A stretch of 64,000 nucleotides of DNA from Piezodorus guildinii (lineage: Eukaryota; Arthropoda; Insecta; Hemiptera; Pentatomidae). The stretch spans positions 147,684,439 through 147,748,438 of the forward strand of contig CM041292.1 in the NCBI GenBank assembly GCA_023052935.1, in the 5' to 3' direction. Position numbers and translations under genes: made by a program. Below are positions 1-11,215 of this stretch, piece after piece (position 1 is the first letter of the stretch; every line of letters begins with the position of its first letter). The notes beneath the pieces were generated by a model, which was given only the letters and a program-made list of their open reading frames with translations, did not search any database and was not told the DNA's origin.

Positions 1-1
1 C

Positions 2-211
2 AGGGCTTATGATACCACAGAGCACATATTGCAAGTTGACACTGACTTACCAACCGTTTTACAAGACAACATACAAACAACTGCAAACTTTTTGACTTCC
101 TACACAGACCGACTTGTACAATAGACTTTATATTATTTAATCCGTTTATAAAAAAGTGATTTAAGCGGGAAATGACCCAAGTTGGTTTACGCCTACAAAA
201 AAAAAAAAAGA
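2..211 (+). pseudogene. 3' end of a 5'-truncated LINE: C-terminal ORF2 tail plus 3' UTR and poly(A)
   Basis: The frame starting at base 2 is open for 40 codons to a TAG at 122-124. It includes the peptide AYDTTEHILQVDTDLP, which resembles the cysteine/histidine-rich C-terminal tail of I/Jockey-group LINE ORF2 proteins that follows the RNase H-like region. A short 3' UTR follows, ending in GACCCAAGTTGGTTTACGCC and an A-run at about 199-211. Similar GATGACC...GTTTTACGCC ends occur near 26800 and 57090. The element runs off the left edge, so clade and length are unknown. Assignment to a LINE is inference from this tail style; the open frame and poly(A) are seen directly. Confidence 0.55.
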
Positions 212-344
212 ATCAAGGCTAACTAGTCAGTCCAAAATAAATAATAAATCGAACTGACTGTAATAATAAAATAATGTTAGGATTTTTCTTATTTTAGTAC
301 ATAAATAAAACAACCGATACCTCTGATCTAAGTTTTAGTATTTA

Positions 345-585
345 TTCGGATCTCTACATACTGTTGCACGATCGAGCAAGGAGATGATTAGGCCTAAATC
401 ACACTCGGGCGCCAGGGTTTCCCTTAATTTTGAGTACCCACTTTATTGAAGCTGGGTGTGCACAAGGATTTTATACCCCAGGGTCACCGACAGCTGAATT
501 ACTGGTAACATAATTCTGAATTAGCCGGGGTTCGAACCTGGTACCCGGAGAACAGTAGCTTAATGTTCTACACATTAAACCATTT
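345..585 (-). mobile_element. tRNA-derived SINE, family 2, reversed copy
   Basis: Read on the minus strand, the head near 583 runs into a pol III B-box (GGTTCGAACC, 529-538) and then a tRNA-unrelated body, CGGTGACCCTGGGGTATAAA and onward. The same head and body occur on the plus strand at 59348-59605, including the shared CTACTGTTCTCCGGG upstream of the B-box. A T-run at about 584-604 lies beside the head. The body has diverged by substitutions and small indels, so this copy is older than the family 1 SINEs. Confidence 0.7.
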
Positions 586-628
586 TTTTTTTTTTTTTTT
601 TTTTAATCATTATTTAAAGTTTGGTAGA

Positions 629-1546
629 GCGGGGCTAGTTGAGCCCTAGACCTAGTCTTGGGAGGGATAGTCACCACGTGATCGCTAGTGGCAGCTGGAG
701 GTGTTGATAGTGAAGCGCTCGTGTGGTTTGTTTACTTTGTGACCATAAAGTAAAAACGTCGTTCATCAGAAGTTTTCGTCAGCATAAGTCAATTTTTATC
801 TGTTTTTAATCAAGTATGTGTTAATCTTTCAAAGAATTATTGTACTTTTGATATGTAGAGTTGTTCTGGGTATAATTCTCATAATATTTTTATAATCTCG
901 CTTTTGTTTTGAAATTCCGGGTTGGGGATAGTTGAGCTATAGTTGGTATATTATATTTTCAGTTAATTATCTAAAGAAAATTACTTCAAGTTTTGTTATT
1001 ATATCACTAACACTACATAAACTTAATTTTATTTTTGTGAATTGAAACAGTAACAATAATCATTAAGATCTAATGAATATTTTTTGAGATATAAGTTATA
1101 TGAGTAATAATACGAACATTTAAGTCTGATCTTAAATAGCAAGACTGAATGGAATGTTGAAGAATATTAAGATACGGTAATGTTTTATTGATTCTGGTCT
1201 TGGTTAATTATTCAAATAAATAACTTTTGTTACTGAAATACGATAAATAAAGATCTGATTGTTAAACACATATTTTACTTTATTTCTAGTCGAAATTGAA
1301 CCCATAGTTTGGTTAGATATTATTAGTGCTCAACTTGCCCCATACCCTTGCTCAACTTACCTCACCCATGGGGTACATTGAGCAAACTCGACTTCTTGTC
1401 GAGCTGTAGCTCTTAAATTCGACTTCTTATAAAAAAAATTACTATGGACGCTTTTGCTAAGAGATATATTAGGAATCCATCAAGCAGATTAAAAACACAT
1501 TGAGGAGCGATATCCGTTGAAGTGAAAATTGCTCAACTAGCCCCCC
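629..1546. mobile_element. DNA transposon/MITE-like unit bounded by GGGGCTAGTTGAGC inverted ends
   Basis: GGGGCTAGTTGAGC lies at 631-644 and its exact reverse complement at 1531-1544, framing about 0.9 kb without a convincing ORF. Four diverged copies lie inside: 924-937 (+), 1328-1341 (-), 1350-1363 (-) and 1370-1383 (+). Repeated terminal and subterminal motifs in both orientations are typical of transposase-binding sites. No clean target-site duplication was identified, so the exact ends and the superfamily stay open. Confidence 0.5.
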
Positions 1547-3039
1547 TTATCCTACAGCATTTTAAAATTCTGTAGGTTCTGTTTTTTTTTTAATGATCAT
1601 CAATATAAAATATAGCAAAATGGCTACCTTTCTTATAATTTCTCCAATTACATCACCTTTCTCCAATATTTATGTGTTGGATTTATTCTATGATGAGTCC
1701 ATCGAGAGCAATATTTTCCTGAAAAATAGACCTCCATTGAGATGTTAGGCGCGGCCCGGAGGAATGAGGTACTCGAGCCGCCCCCGAGACGCGAGAAATC
1801 AAGCGCAGGCCTCGCAGCCCGTCAAACCAGTCAGCCCTCAGCCTACACCCTTCTCTTCCCTAATAAACAGCTGTTATCTCACGTCAGGGGTCTCAAACGA
1901 AATTGATTATAGCTCATCTATTAGTGTTATAAACTTGTTAACCGGGCTTGACGAGTAAATATGCCAAAGTTAGACAATATCAAATATATGTACATAAAAA
2001 AAAAAGTTTATAATACATTGTTTTGGTCTATTATTTTCAATAATAAACCTTTGTAATGGAGCAACAAAAAAAAAAAAAAAAATCATCCGCTTCCTAGCTC
2101 AAAATTTAAGGGCTTACGCTTCTTGGAACCCAGATAACGAATAAAAAAAAAATCGTCTGTTTACGGTCCTCGGCATTTCGCCACAAAAATACTAGGGCAT
2201 GCACCGATCATTATAACACTTAGACGTTGTTATCAGCAGGTTATTTTTGAAATGGCGGCCAATTAAAAGTTATTTAGTTCAATAACTCAGTTATTTTTGA
2301 AGCTAATGACAACAATTTTTAGGGTTTTTTAACAAAAGAAAAAAAAAGCGAATAATAATAAAAAAGTAAAAAAAAATTAATTAAAAAAAATTGAAATTTT
2401 AACTATAAATACGTCCCTATGTTATTTTTAAGATACAGAAAAATAGTTTTAGAATCAGTAAAGCGCGATCAAAAAAAAAAGTTGCCCTCCTCAAAATTTG
2501 AGGGCTTACGTTTCAAGATGTGTATAACCGAATAAGTAATACAAAAAATATATGTTTCTCATAATTAATGAACATATACCATAAAAGAGTTTGAAAAATA
2601 TGCCATTTTCCGTTGAATTATTTATTGCTTTATTATTAGTTGATTGCTTATAAGCAGTTATAACCTAATATAGTTAATTTGGAAATAACAAACCATTGTT
2701 TAATTTGTGATTTCCATTTAATTTAAGTATAAAAAAATGAATAGTAATATGAAACCACGTCCGTGAAATAACATAGTATGAAATTAAGTAATTAATCCAT
2801 CCGTTATGTCCGTAGTAAAAAAAAAGCATTCCCCGGTTAACTGGTTAAAATCAGTTTATTCTGAGGTAAATATTCATATAAAATTATGAAAACAATAAAG
2901 TTCATTTATACATTTGTTTATACGTACATGCGTACTGTTATATATAGAAAATACTGTAGGGGGGAGTTGAAATACATTTTTAATCAATTAGAATTGAAAG
3001 AAATATATACATAAGCACTAGAAAAATTAAATTAAAACA
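1547..3039. other. AT-rich stretch, no supported gene
   Basis: Low-complexity A/T-rich DNA with several A-runs. A short GC-richer patch (about 1747-1800) opens a 64-codon frame (1764-1958) with no recognisable domain. A TCAAAATTT..AGGGCTTACG block occurs twice, near 2097 and 2492, which suggests fragments of an old repeat. Confidence 0.5.
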
Positions 3040-3215
3040 TTTGTTGGATAAATTCTATTGCGCGATAAAACAACTTTCAGTTACCTCTGTGGTTAAAATC
3101 AATTAAAGAGTTTTTTAAATACATTTGGAGACGAAAACAAATTGTTAATTAATTATATTGAGTTTCAATTGAAATTTGTGTTTTATTAAATAATCTATTA
3201 TTATACTAACGAAAC
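3040..3215 (+). repeat. R900 repeat, 5' fragment (diverged)
   Basis: AACTTTCAGTTACCTCTGTGG followed by TTAAAATCAATTAAAGAGTT and, further on, GTGTTTTATTAAATAATCTA matches the first ~180 bp of the R900 copies at 43924 and 44972. The rest of the element is absent. Divergence is high, so the left boundary is approximate. Confidence 0.5.
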
Positions 3216-3504
3216 ATGTGTTGTAAAAATAATTAAGTTTATTTGAAGTTTTAAATTTTATATTTCAAGTTATTTTATGTGAATGATTTTCGTATAATTA
3301 TTTCTACAATCGTAATATATTAACAATGAGGAGAAAAGATATAAATAAAAAAACAAACAAATTAATTTTAAAAAAAATAAATAAAAAAAATATATAATAT
3401 CTTCTAAATATTGTCTTCTGAGATAATAAAATCTAATTTTAACAAAATGAAATAAAAATTTGGACGGTAAACAAAAATCGTCTTTCATTCAAGGTAGACT
3501 TCCA

Positions 3505-3868
3505 GATGAAATTGACATGTCATATTTGCTGATCGTTTATTTGGGATGACAGTAGGTAAAGGAAAAGTTGGGATTTGAATGAGGATAAAGAAGTGGCATG
3601 GCGGATATGGTTCGGTAGAGAATTCCAGAGTTCAGTAGAGCGAACAATAAAGGAACGATCAAAAGTTTTGGTTCTGTGGGTAGGAGCATAAAGGTCAGAA
3701 TGTCGGGATCTAGTTTCGAGTAAGTGGACTGAGGATTTAAATTGAAGGAGACTGTGGATGTAGGATGGACGCTGGGAGTTGATAGTTTGATAAAGGTATG
3801 ATCCAAGGAAATATTGTCTGCGGGTGGAGGGAAGGAGCCACTTTAATTCACCGTATAAGAGGGTAAAC

Positions 3869-3870
<2 letters not shown>
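3505..3870 (-). pseudogene. C-terminal reverse-transcriptase tail of a CR1/L2-like LINE
   Basis: A 116-residue minus-strand frame (stop at 3520) carries the layout seen at the C-terminus of CR1-group ORF2 proteins: a basic segment with TRSRHSDLYAP, then FDRSFIVRSTELWNSLPNHI, then SLSSFKSQLFLYLL. This region lies after the RT thumb, and no catalytic RT motif is present, so the copy is heavily 5'-truncated. An (AT)n run abuts it at 3873. A similar but different tail lies at 53302-53448. LINE origin is well supported by this motif order; the clade is inferred. Confidence 0.75.

Positions 3871-3872
<2 letters not shown>

Positions 3873-3920
<48 letters not shown>
3873..3920. repeat. (AT)n microsatellite
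   Basis: Uninterrupted AT dinucleotides at the 5' truncation edge of the LINE fragment on its left. Confidence 0.9.
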
Positions 3921-3922
<2 letters not shown>

Positions 3923-5899
3923 CTGATTATAAGGATGAATCATCCGAAATCATTCGTAAAAATTTTGTTAATTTGTTAAAATAATAAAGTTTATTTTCTT
4001 TCTTTTATTATTATACTAGTACTAGGGGAGGGTCTCTGCTTAGCACCGGTGGAATTTGAATAAGCTGTCATTCATGTTTTAAAAATCTCTGTCTGATCGA
4101 TTTAGAGTTTATCGATTTGGGAGTTTTAGTTTATCGTACTGAAAAGTGTATTAGCAAGAAAATGTGTTTATTTTATAACGTCTATTCATAATTTTTTTAA
4201 TCATCTGCAGAAATTAAAAACATAAATCGTAATGGTTAAGTTTAAAGTTTAATTGTTTGTTGTTTTAAAGTGAAGCACAGATAGCAGAAAATTTATTTTT
4301 CCCATAGAAAAAAACTTGATTGCTATTTGTTTATTTAAAAACTAAATAAATGAAAACGGTCATTTTTTAAACGGTTATTTACTATTTTAAATTTCAAATG
4401 AACTATTTAAATTACATTTTAAAGGTTTAATTTAATTTCTACATGAATCCCATTTATTTTACTGTGAATGATCTGTTTTCATAAAATAGTATTAAATTTG
4501 AAATAATTAATAAAAATTTTATTAAAGATTTATTACAACTTACCATTTATGTTAACAGTTTAGTTACAATTCTTTATGGAATATTGTTTCTAAAATGTTG
4601 TGCACTGAACGGAAGAATACAATTTGCACGATCCTGTACGATTTATAACCTCTCTCTTTCTCAATAACATATGTTCATAATTTTATGGACTCTACAAAAA
4701 CTTTATTTTATTGCATATTCATCTTTCTAAAATCCATCTCTTTCCAACGGTATGTTACACGTCTATATTACAACTTATATTTCAGAAGTAATTTTTTGAT
4801 GACTTGGTAATAGAAAATTAATTTTTTTCATTTTCTAAATTGCTATGGATTTCAGTTATAAACCTTCAGAAAAGAATTCCCTAAATGATGAAACTCCCCC
4901 ATTTATTCCTGAAACTCCCCGAGGCGGATGAAAAGACAATGGCCATTAAATAAACACTCGGTAGTTTCTTCACATGCCTGTATCAAGTCCATATTATCAA
5001 TTAACACATTTACTTAAGGTATTTTAGTTTATAATACAGCTGTGAATTTCTTTAAAATAAAAATTTAACTTCGATATACAGCTAAACATACGAGTCAATC
5101 CATTCGAAATCGTCCAGGCCTAGCCGCTCCACAGTTATTGTTTATCCTTTCGTGAGCATAAAACCATAAATAACAAAAAAAAAAAAAATAGTGGTGCAGC
5201 CGTTTTTGTATGACTAATACACATCGTATAGATAGGCTATCTGTATTAGTTTCATAATTTTTCACTCAGTCCCTTTTGAGATAGGCCCGTGTAAACATCG
5301 CGAAAAAAAGGAATTTTCGCCAATTTGAAAATTCATATACAAAAAAAACTATGTTCTCAAGATCAAAATTTTTACAGCAAGTAGGACTATGACTAAGCTA
5401 TATAAGAAACAATAAGTAAAAGTTAGTCTCTTTTTCTTTTTATACTGTTACATCGTTAAAAATATTGTTTTTTATTCATTTTCGAGAATTTATTAAACAA
5501 ATTTCTCCACTATTTAGGAAATGAGTCATTAAGACAAAAAATTCAAAGCATGTTCTTATCTTATTGTTAATTTTTATTTTGATTTGATATCTAAAAAGTT
5601 ACCGGAATTATAAAGATTTTTCCATCACATGTTTTACCCGTAAAGCTTACTTAAAACGGGTGGAACACAACAAGTACTGGCTAGAAAAAAATTTGCTTTA
5701 TGGTTTTATATTAACGAAAGGGTAGAGAATAACTGGTCAAAAAATCTTGTAAATCAAAAATATAAAGCGGCAAGGTGTGGATGATTTCGAAATGATTGAC
5801 CCTAATGCATTTTGTAAGTCTAACTAATAAAACAAATCAAGTTGTTTGAAATTTAAATTCTGTATTTTAGATAGATAGATAACTGTTTTTTATTACTTT
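3921..5899. other. AT-rich stretch without a gene; one diverged R900 scrap
   Basis: No coding frame or splice-bounded exon is evident. About 4725-4790 (CTTTCTAAAATCCATC, then CTTTCCAACGGTATGTTACA) matches the middle of R900. The rest is unassigned AT-rich DNA with short A-runs. Confidence 0.45.
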
Positions 5900-7034
5900 A
5901 AGGAAGTATTTTTCTTCCTTTTTTTCGGAGCTTTAGGTTTGGCAGACCACTGAATCCTAGAAGTGACCTGTTTTGACTATTAAATGATATGTGTGGTCAC
6001 ACACTGATTCTATACAGCTTCTAACCGTATTAACTTATAAAAAAAACGACAGTAAAAAAATAACAATAATAAATTATTACTACACATTAAAAAGTATTTT
6101 TCTTAATTATAATTAAATTTATTAATAAGCCTATATCTATAAGGCCATGCTATTTTACGAAAATTGAATACGGATAACCAGTTATCACCATTGAGACATT
6201 TTATCACATCCAGGTTTAAAATATACTAGTCAATAATACACAGGTTTTATTTATTTATTTTTTTTTTATAATAATAGGGTATCATTATAATACAACTAAA
6301 GTATACGGATAAAATTAAATAGCAAGCATATAAGAAATCACACTAAACTAATAAATAAATTTTATTTAAAAATGTTTGTTGACGATGAGTGTTGATTTAT
6401 TGAGACAATGTAATTGGAAAACGTAAAAGAAAATATTTGTGGGAAAGTTTTTATTTCATAAACAAAACCAAAGTGATTTGCTTGAGCCAGTTTTTAAAAT
6501 AATTAAAATTATTTTTTATACGGAATGGCGAAAAATCAGATTATGTATTACAACTGTTAGTATTCAGAATAAATTGTAATACTTTTTATATTACTTAGAT
6601 GCCTTAGAATTTCGTCGTTATAAGATTCATCCCTTCATTCCTTAAATGGAAAATACGCCTTTTGAACTCATTTTCTTCAATCACTTAATTGATATAAAAC
6701 TGATTTGAAAAATCCTTTTTAATTTCATGGCTGAATAAGCATTGAAATTCAAAGAAGGAACTAGAAGGGACTTTTTCACTCATTGCTCAATAAAGCTCCT
6801 TATACTTAAAGGAATCGATTTTCCACTCAACCTGAAGTAGGGACCATTGTCGTCTGTCATCTATGGCCTGCATTCTTTGATAGGATAGCTCAAGTCATTA
6901 TGGACTTTTAGAGGAACTTCTCTCTTTAAATCTCGAAGTCTTAGTTTGAGAAAGGAGAACTTCTAGGATTCAGTGGTCCGCCAAACCTAAAGCTCCAAAA
7001 AAAAAAAAAAAAAAAAGTGGAAAAATACTTCCTT
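5900..7034. mobile_element. ~1.13 kb element with ~65-75 bp terminal inverted repeats
   Basis: The left arm (5900-5964) reads AAGGAAGTATTTTTC, a T-run, GGAGCTTTAGGTTTGG, and ends CACTGAATCCTAGAAGT. The right arm (6959-7034) is its reverse complement, differing by a C-for-A change and by length of the homopolymer (about 20 A). The interior has no transposase-like frame, so this is a non-autonomous DNA element. Flanks (TTACTTTA and TTATTCTA) are only similar, so the TSD is unresolved. Confidence 0.65.
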
Positions 7035-7560
7035 TATTCTAATACTCTCTTCCATCATCCAATAATACTTAATTTATATATTCTTTAATCTCCTTTAAAA
7101 TGCTTTTTTCTTTAATGATTGAGAATGATAGCCAGTAATCATTTTTAGAATAAAGAATTGATGAGAATAAAAAAACAGAAGAAGAATTTTTTACGAATAA
7201 ATCTTTATTAAATAAGATCATTAGATACATTCGTGTAAAATTTTAAAATAGGTTATTAGTTTCATAATAATTCTTAATTCAATATTATATTATTGACGTA
7301 GGCATATCAGATGCTTTGGAATAAATATGGGAAGCAACAAGAGAAGTTAAAAAATATAGAAAGCAAATAAGTAATTTATATGACTTACTTCTCACTGCTC
7401 AGCGATTAATTAAAAGACTCGATAAAATAAGTAAAAAAAACGTTAGACCAGTTTTGTGTTCGTTTCTGGCATTTTTCTTTAGTTCTGATTTTTAAATAAA
7501 CTTATGAGAAATATAGAATAGAAAACTTACTATGACTAATAAAATTATTTTTATAATAAT
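7035..7560. other. AT-rich spacer
   Basis: Nothing recognisable; A/T-rich sequence between the inverted-repeat element and the minisatellite. Confidence 0.4.
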
Positions 7561-7562
7561 AA

Positions 7563-7766
7563 AATTTCAACCTTTTCCAAGTCAAATGTAAATTTTTCCA
7601 TTTCAAATGTAACCTTTTCTAAGTCAAATGTAACCTTTTCCAAGTCAAATGTAACCCTTTCCATTTCAAATGTCACCTTTTCCATCTCAAATGTTATCTT
7701 TTCCAAGTCAAATGTCACGTTTTCCATTTCAAATGTTACCTTTTCCAAATCAAATGTAACCTTTTT
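7563..7766 (-). repeat. 21-bp minisatellite (about 9 units) that keeps an open frame of seven-residue repeats
   Basis: About nine 21-nt units of the AAGGTTACATTTGACTTGGAA type are arranged head to tail. On the minus strand they translate in one frame (7551-7772, 73 codons) as heptads of K-V-T-F-D-L-E or K-V-T-F-E-M-E. The two variants are intermixed (order DL, EM, DL, EM, EM, DL, DL, EM, DL). Because 21 is a multiple of three, unit gain or loss keeps the frame. There is no flanking gene or splice context, so expression is unproven. Confidence 0.8.
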
Positions 7767-7772
7767 CTTCAC

Positions 7773-8007
7773 TTCTAGCCTTAAATATTCCGTTTTATTA
7801 ATTTATTTATTGAAAAATAATTAGTTTAATTAACATTATGACTTTTTTAATAATTTTGGCATATCCTATCGCATTTTTTTTTGTTTTTTAGAAATTTGAT
7901 ATAAAGTTCTGTTCTTTACTAGCTAATATTAAAAAAAAACTAATTATTGTCAATTTAGTTTTAAGATAGTTATTGATTTTGAGATTGTAGAGTGGAGGGG
8001 TAGTTTT
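7773..8007. other. AT-rich spacer
   Basis: No feature seen between the minisatellite and the satellite array. Confidence 0.4.
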
Positions 8008-9140
8008 TTTGAATAATTAATGTGTTTTCGGGTATTATAATTACGTTTTTCGAGCTGTATTTTTATCGCTCGCGTGCATGTTAACTCGCATTAACTTTTA
8101 ATGTTTTTATTGATGTAGGGATTAATTAATGTGCTTTCGGGTATTATAATTACGTTTTTCGAGCTGTATATTTTATCGCTCGCGTGCATGTTAACTCGCA
8201 TTAACTTTTAATGTTTTTATTGGTGTAGGGATTAATTAATGTGCTTTCGGGTGGTTATGATTACGTTTTTTGAGCTGTATCTTTTATCGCTCGCGTGCAT
8301 GTTAACTCGCATTAACTTTTAATGTTTTTTTTTTATATAGGGATTAATTAATGTGCTTTCGGGTATTATAATTACGTTTTTCGAGCTGTATTTTTTATCG
8401 CTCGGTTCATGTTAACTCGCATTAACTTTTAATGTTTTTTATTGATATAGGGATTAATTAATGTGCTTTCGGGTATTATAATTACGTTTTTCGAGCTGTA
8501 TTTTTTATCGCTCGGGTTCATGTTAACTCGCATTAACTTTTAATGTTTTTTATTGATATAAGGATTAATTAATGTGCTTTCGGGTGGTTATGATTACGTT
8601 TTTTGAGCTTCATCTTTTACCGCTTATGCTTATTTCAACTCGCATGTACTTTTAATGTTTTTTATTCATATACGGGTTGATAATTGTGTTTTCGGGTCCT
8701 ATAATTATGTTTTTTTAGTTTTATTTTTTTATCGCTCCCACGCATTTTAACTCGAATTTACTTTTAATGTTTTTCATTGATATAGAGATAATTAATGTTT
8801 TTGGGTGGTTATGATTACGTTTTTGAGCTGTATCTTTTATCGCTTATGCGTATTTCAATTCGCATTTACTTTAATATTTTATATTGTTATAGAGGTTTGT
8901 AACTACCTTTTCGGGTCATGTGATTACGTTTTTAAGCTTTTTTATCGTCGCTTGCTCTCATTTCAACTTAGCATTTGCAGTGGTCTTTTTGTGTTTTTTT
9001 TTTAGGGGATTCTCATAACGTGTTTTGAACTTTATTCTTTTATGCGCTTGGAATTTCTACATACCGTAGGTATTATGTTATAATTTGACGTAAAAATTAT
9101 TTATAGTGTTTTTGCAGGATGTGATTACATTTTTGATCTG
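8008..9140. repeat. ~110-bp satellite array, about ten monomers, decaying to the right
   Basis: Each unit follows the order ATTAATTAATGTG, TTTCGGGTATTATAATTACG, TTTTTCGAGCTGTAT, TATCGCTCGCGTGCATG, TTAACTCGCATTAAC, TTTTAATGTTTTTATTGA. Units starting near 8013, 8120, 8231, 8341, 8450 and 8563 are closely similar. From about 8670 rightward the units lose identity steadily (GTTTTTTTAG for GTTTTTCGAG, then only fragments near 9000 and 9110). No recurrent ORF spans the units. Confidence 0.9.
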
Positions 9141-9189
9141 GACGTTACATCGCGATTGCGCATAGAATAAAAAGGGGGGGAAAAGATGT

Positions 9190-9425
9190 ATAGATAAGGA
9201 AGAGAAAAGCAAGAGCTAGCGGCAATCAGCTGATCAGTGACCCTCCCTTCACTTTTTCGTGATTGTACAAAGTAAATTATAACTTTGCTGGCCGAGATTT
9301 CTCCAATATTCACTGCTGTGGTATTCCTGAGGTCTAGTAATGTTTTCCAGACTGAACTCAAGGGAGTTCCTTCTGAAAAAAGCAAAAATCTGAGAGACAA
9401 AGTAAAGTATGACTGTTATCATTGA
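9190..9425 (-). mobile_element. Orphan 5' UTR of a Jockey-2-type LINE
   Basis: From GCTAGCGGCAATCAGCTGAT to TGACTGTTATCATTGAGCG this matches, with scattered substitutions, the 5' UTR of Jockey element 2 at about 50490-50715. Only the 5' UTR is present; there is no ORF1 or ORF2. LINEs usually lose their 5' part, so an isolated 5' end is unusual. The short frames here carry no domain. Confidence 0.75.
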
Positions 9426-10190
9426 GCGTATCCTGAATTTGTATTAAAATTATTATCCTATATTATGTATATTTTTAAATACATATAGACATGTATGATC
9501 TTAAAATTTATATTTATGTATTTCGGCTTTATTATATCTATTATTTTTGGATTTGTTTAATAGAGTAAAAGAAACAATAAAAACTAAAACCTAATTTTTA
9601 GTTCTTAATGCGCAATCTTCACCCTAATCTGAAATCTGTCTTTTGATGGCGAAGGTATTTAAATCATTTACTAAGATGACGCGCTCAATGCTCCCTTTTG
9701 AGCTTTAGACTCATAATAAAATCAGTGTAAATTAGACAGCCCGTTTTAGGTCTTTGTTGTTAAAAGAGGAAGTAGTCATTTAAATGCTGAAAAGATGGTA
9801 GGGGAGAATGAATTATTTATGGGGAGGACAGTTGTTTTCATTCAATTTTATAAACGACATTCCTTTAAGATGGGGGTAGAATTAAGATAGACTTCTTTAA
9901 GAACCTTATAAAACAAGGACTCAGAAACTTAAATTAAATATGCGATCGTATTGTCAATGTCGTGCAATGAATTCTATCCATGGAAGTAAAACAAAACTTT
10001 TATTACAAACCCTTAGGAACTTTATAACTATAAATTATTTTTTAAATTAATAAAATTTTAATTATATTATTCCCTTACCCCAATATTTAATAGATGAAAT
10101 TATTAAGAGAATTATAATCGTTGAATCTGAGCTCAATAATAAAATTAAAAAAAATTGATAATCACCGCTATTTCCTATAAAAAGGTCAGT

Positions 10191-10193
<3 letters not shown>
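9426..10193. other. AT-rich stretch, nothing recognised
   Basis: No coding, repeat or RNA signal found by eye. Confidence 0.4.

Positions 10194-10247
<54 letters not shown>
10194..10247. repeat. Poly(T)/poly(A) tract of about 50 bp
   Basis: Pure T-run. It may be the poly(A) of a reversed retro-insertion, but nothing identifiable is attached to it. Confidence 0.9.
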
Positions 10248-10249
<2 letters not shown>

Positions 10250-10619
10250 TGTATGAAATACGCCACCAAAGAGTATTAGTAAACTTTTTCACCCAAAAGA
10301 ATAATTTTCTGGTACACGACATAAGAATTATGCATGATTAAGTAAATTTAACACATGTGTCGTATACAGCTAAGTTTCTTCTTGTCTCTGTTCACCATAA
10401 GAGGAATCACTGTTTATTCGTAAATTTCGTAGAAATCACTTATTAAAAAAAAAAGAAACCATGAAATATCCGTAATATATCTACGATATTGAAAAAAAAA
10501 TTAAACAATTTTCTTCAAAATTATGCAAAAAAAAAAAATCATATAGGACTTTGATAGAAAGCTTAAAATAGTTAATGGTCCACAATACTCGATTTTTTTT
10601 TTTTTTTTTTGTAACGAAA

Positions 10620-10910
10620 ATAAGTTTCCTATTTGAGACAACTACACACCCGAGATGTTACAGCTACTTTTTCCTTAAAAACGGCTAACCAGAAGGGCCA
10701 CTTTATGACATGCGTTTGGCCCATTTTTACGAATTTCTCAAACACGGCTTTAACGATTTTGATTAAACTCGCTATATGGATGTAAAATTTGATGGGCTTT
10801 AATATAATGTAGGTTTCATTTTGATTGAAACAGCCTGGCAGAGCTTAAATGCAGATATTTTAAATGTTCTTCCTTTAAACTACCTTTAATGTTATACATT
10901 CAAAAAGATT
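10620..10910 (-). repeat. R900 repeat, internal fragment, reversed
   Basis: The reverse complement reads AAAGCCCATCAAATTTTACA, then CGAGTTTAATCAAAATCGTT, then GTAACATCTCGGGTGTG, in the same order as the central and 3' part of R900 at 44405-44580. Both termini are missing. Confidence 0.75.
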
Positions 10911-11201
10911 GACCATATCATCTTAATGAAATTGATGATGGACGGCTAATTATACAAGTTGGACAAATTTAATAACCAAAGAAAGGATAAAAGAGCAAAA
11001 CTATTATTTTATGTAATTTTTGTTAGTTTTTTTATTATAAGAACAGTAATATAGACGTATAGGTAATATACCGGTGGAAAGAGAAAGATTTTAGAAAACA
11101 ATATTTTCTGATACAAAAAGTTGTAAAAGGTAATATAAAGTGGTGAGTTGGAAAAAAACTTATTACTGATAAGAATTCAATATTGTTACATTATTTAATT
11201 T

Positions 11202-11215
11202 AAATCATATGTTTC
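11202..11215. repeat. Target-site duplication of SINE, left copy
   Basis: AAATCATATGTTTC, repeated exactly at 11506-11519. Confidence 0.9.

Noticed and set aside
1764..1958. 64-codon frame with a GC-rich start
   Set aside because: No domain, no splice or promoter context, low-complexity second half.
8805..9005. Hydrophobic 66-codon frame
   Set aside because: Lies entirely in decayed satellite units; not conserved between monomers.
8008..9140. CRISPR-like spaced repeats
   Set aside because: Units are contiguous ~110-bp satellite monomers without unique spacers, in eukaryotic DNA.
10062..10322. 86-codon frame with a lysine run
   Set aside because: The K-run is translation of the poly(T) tract.
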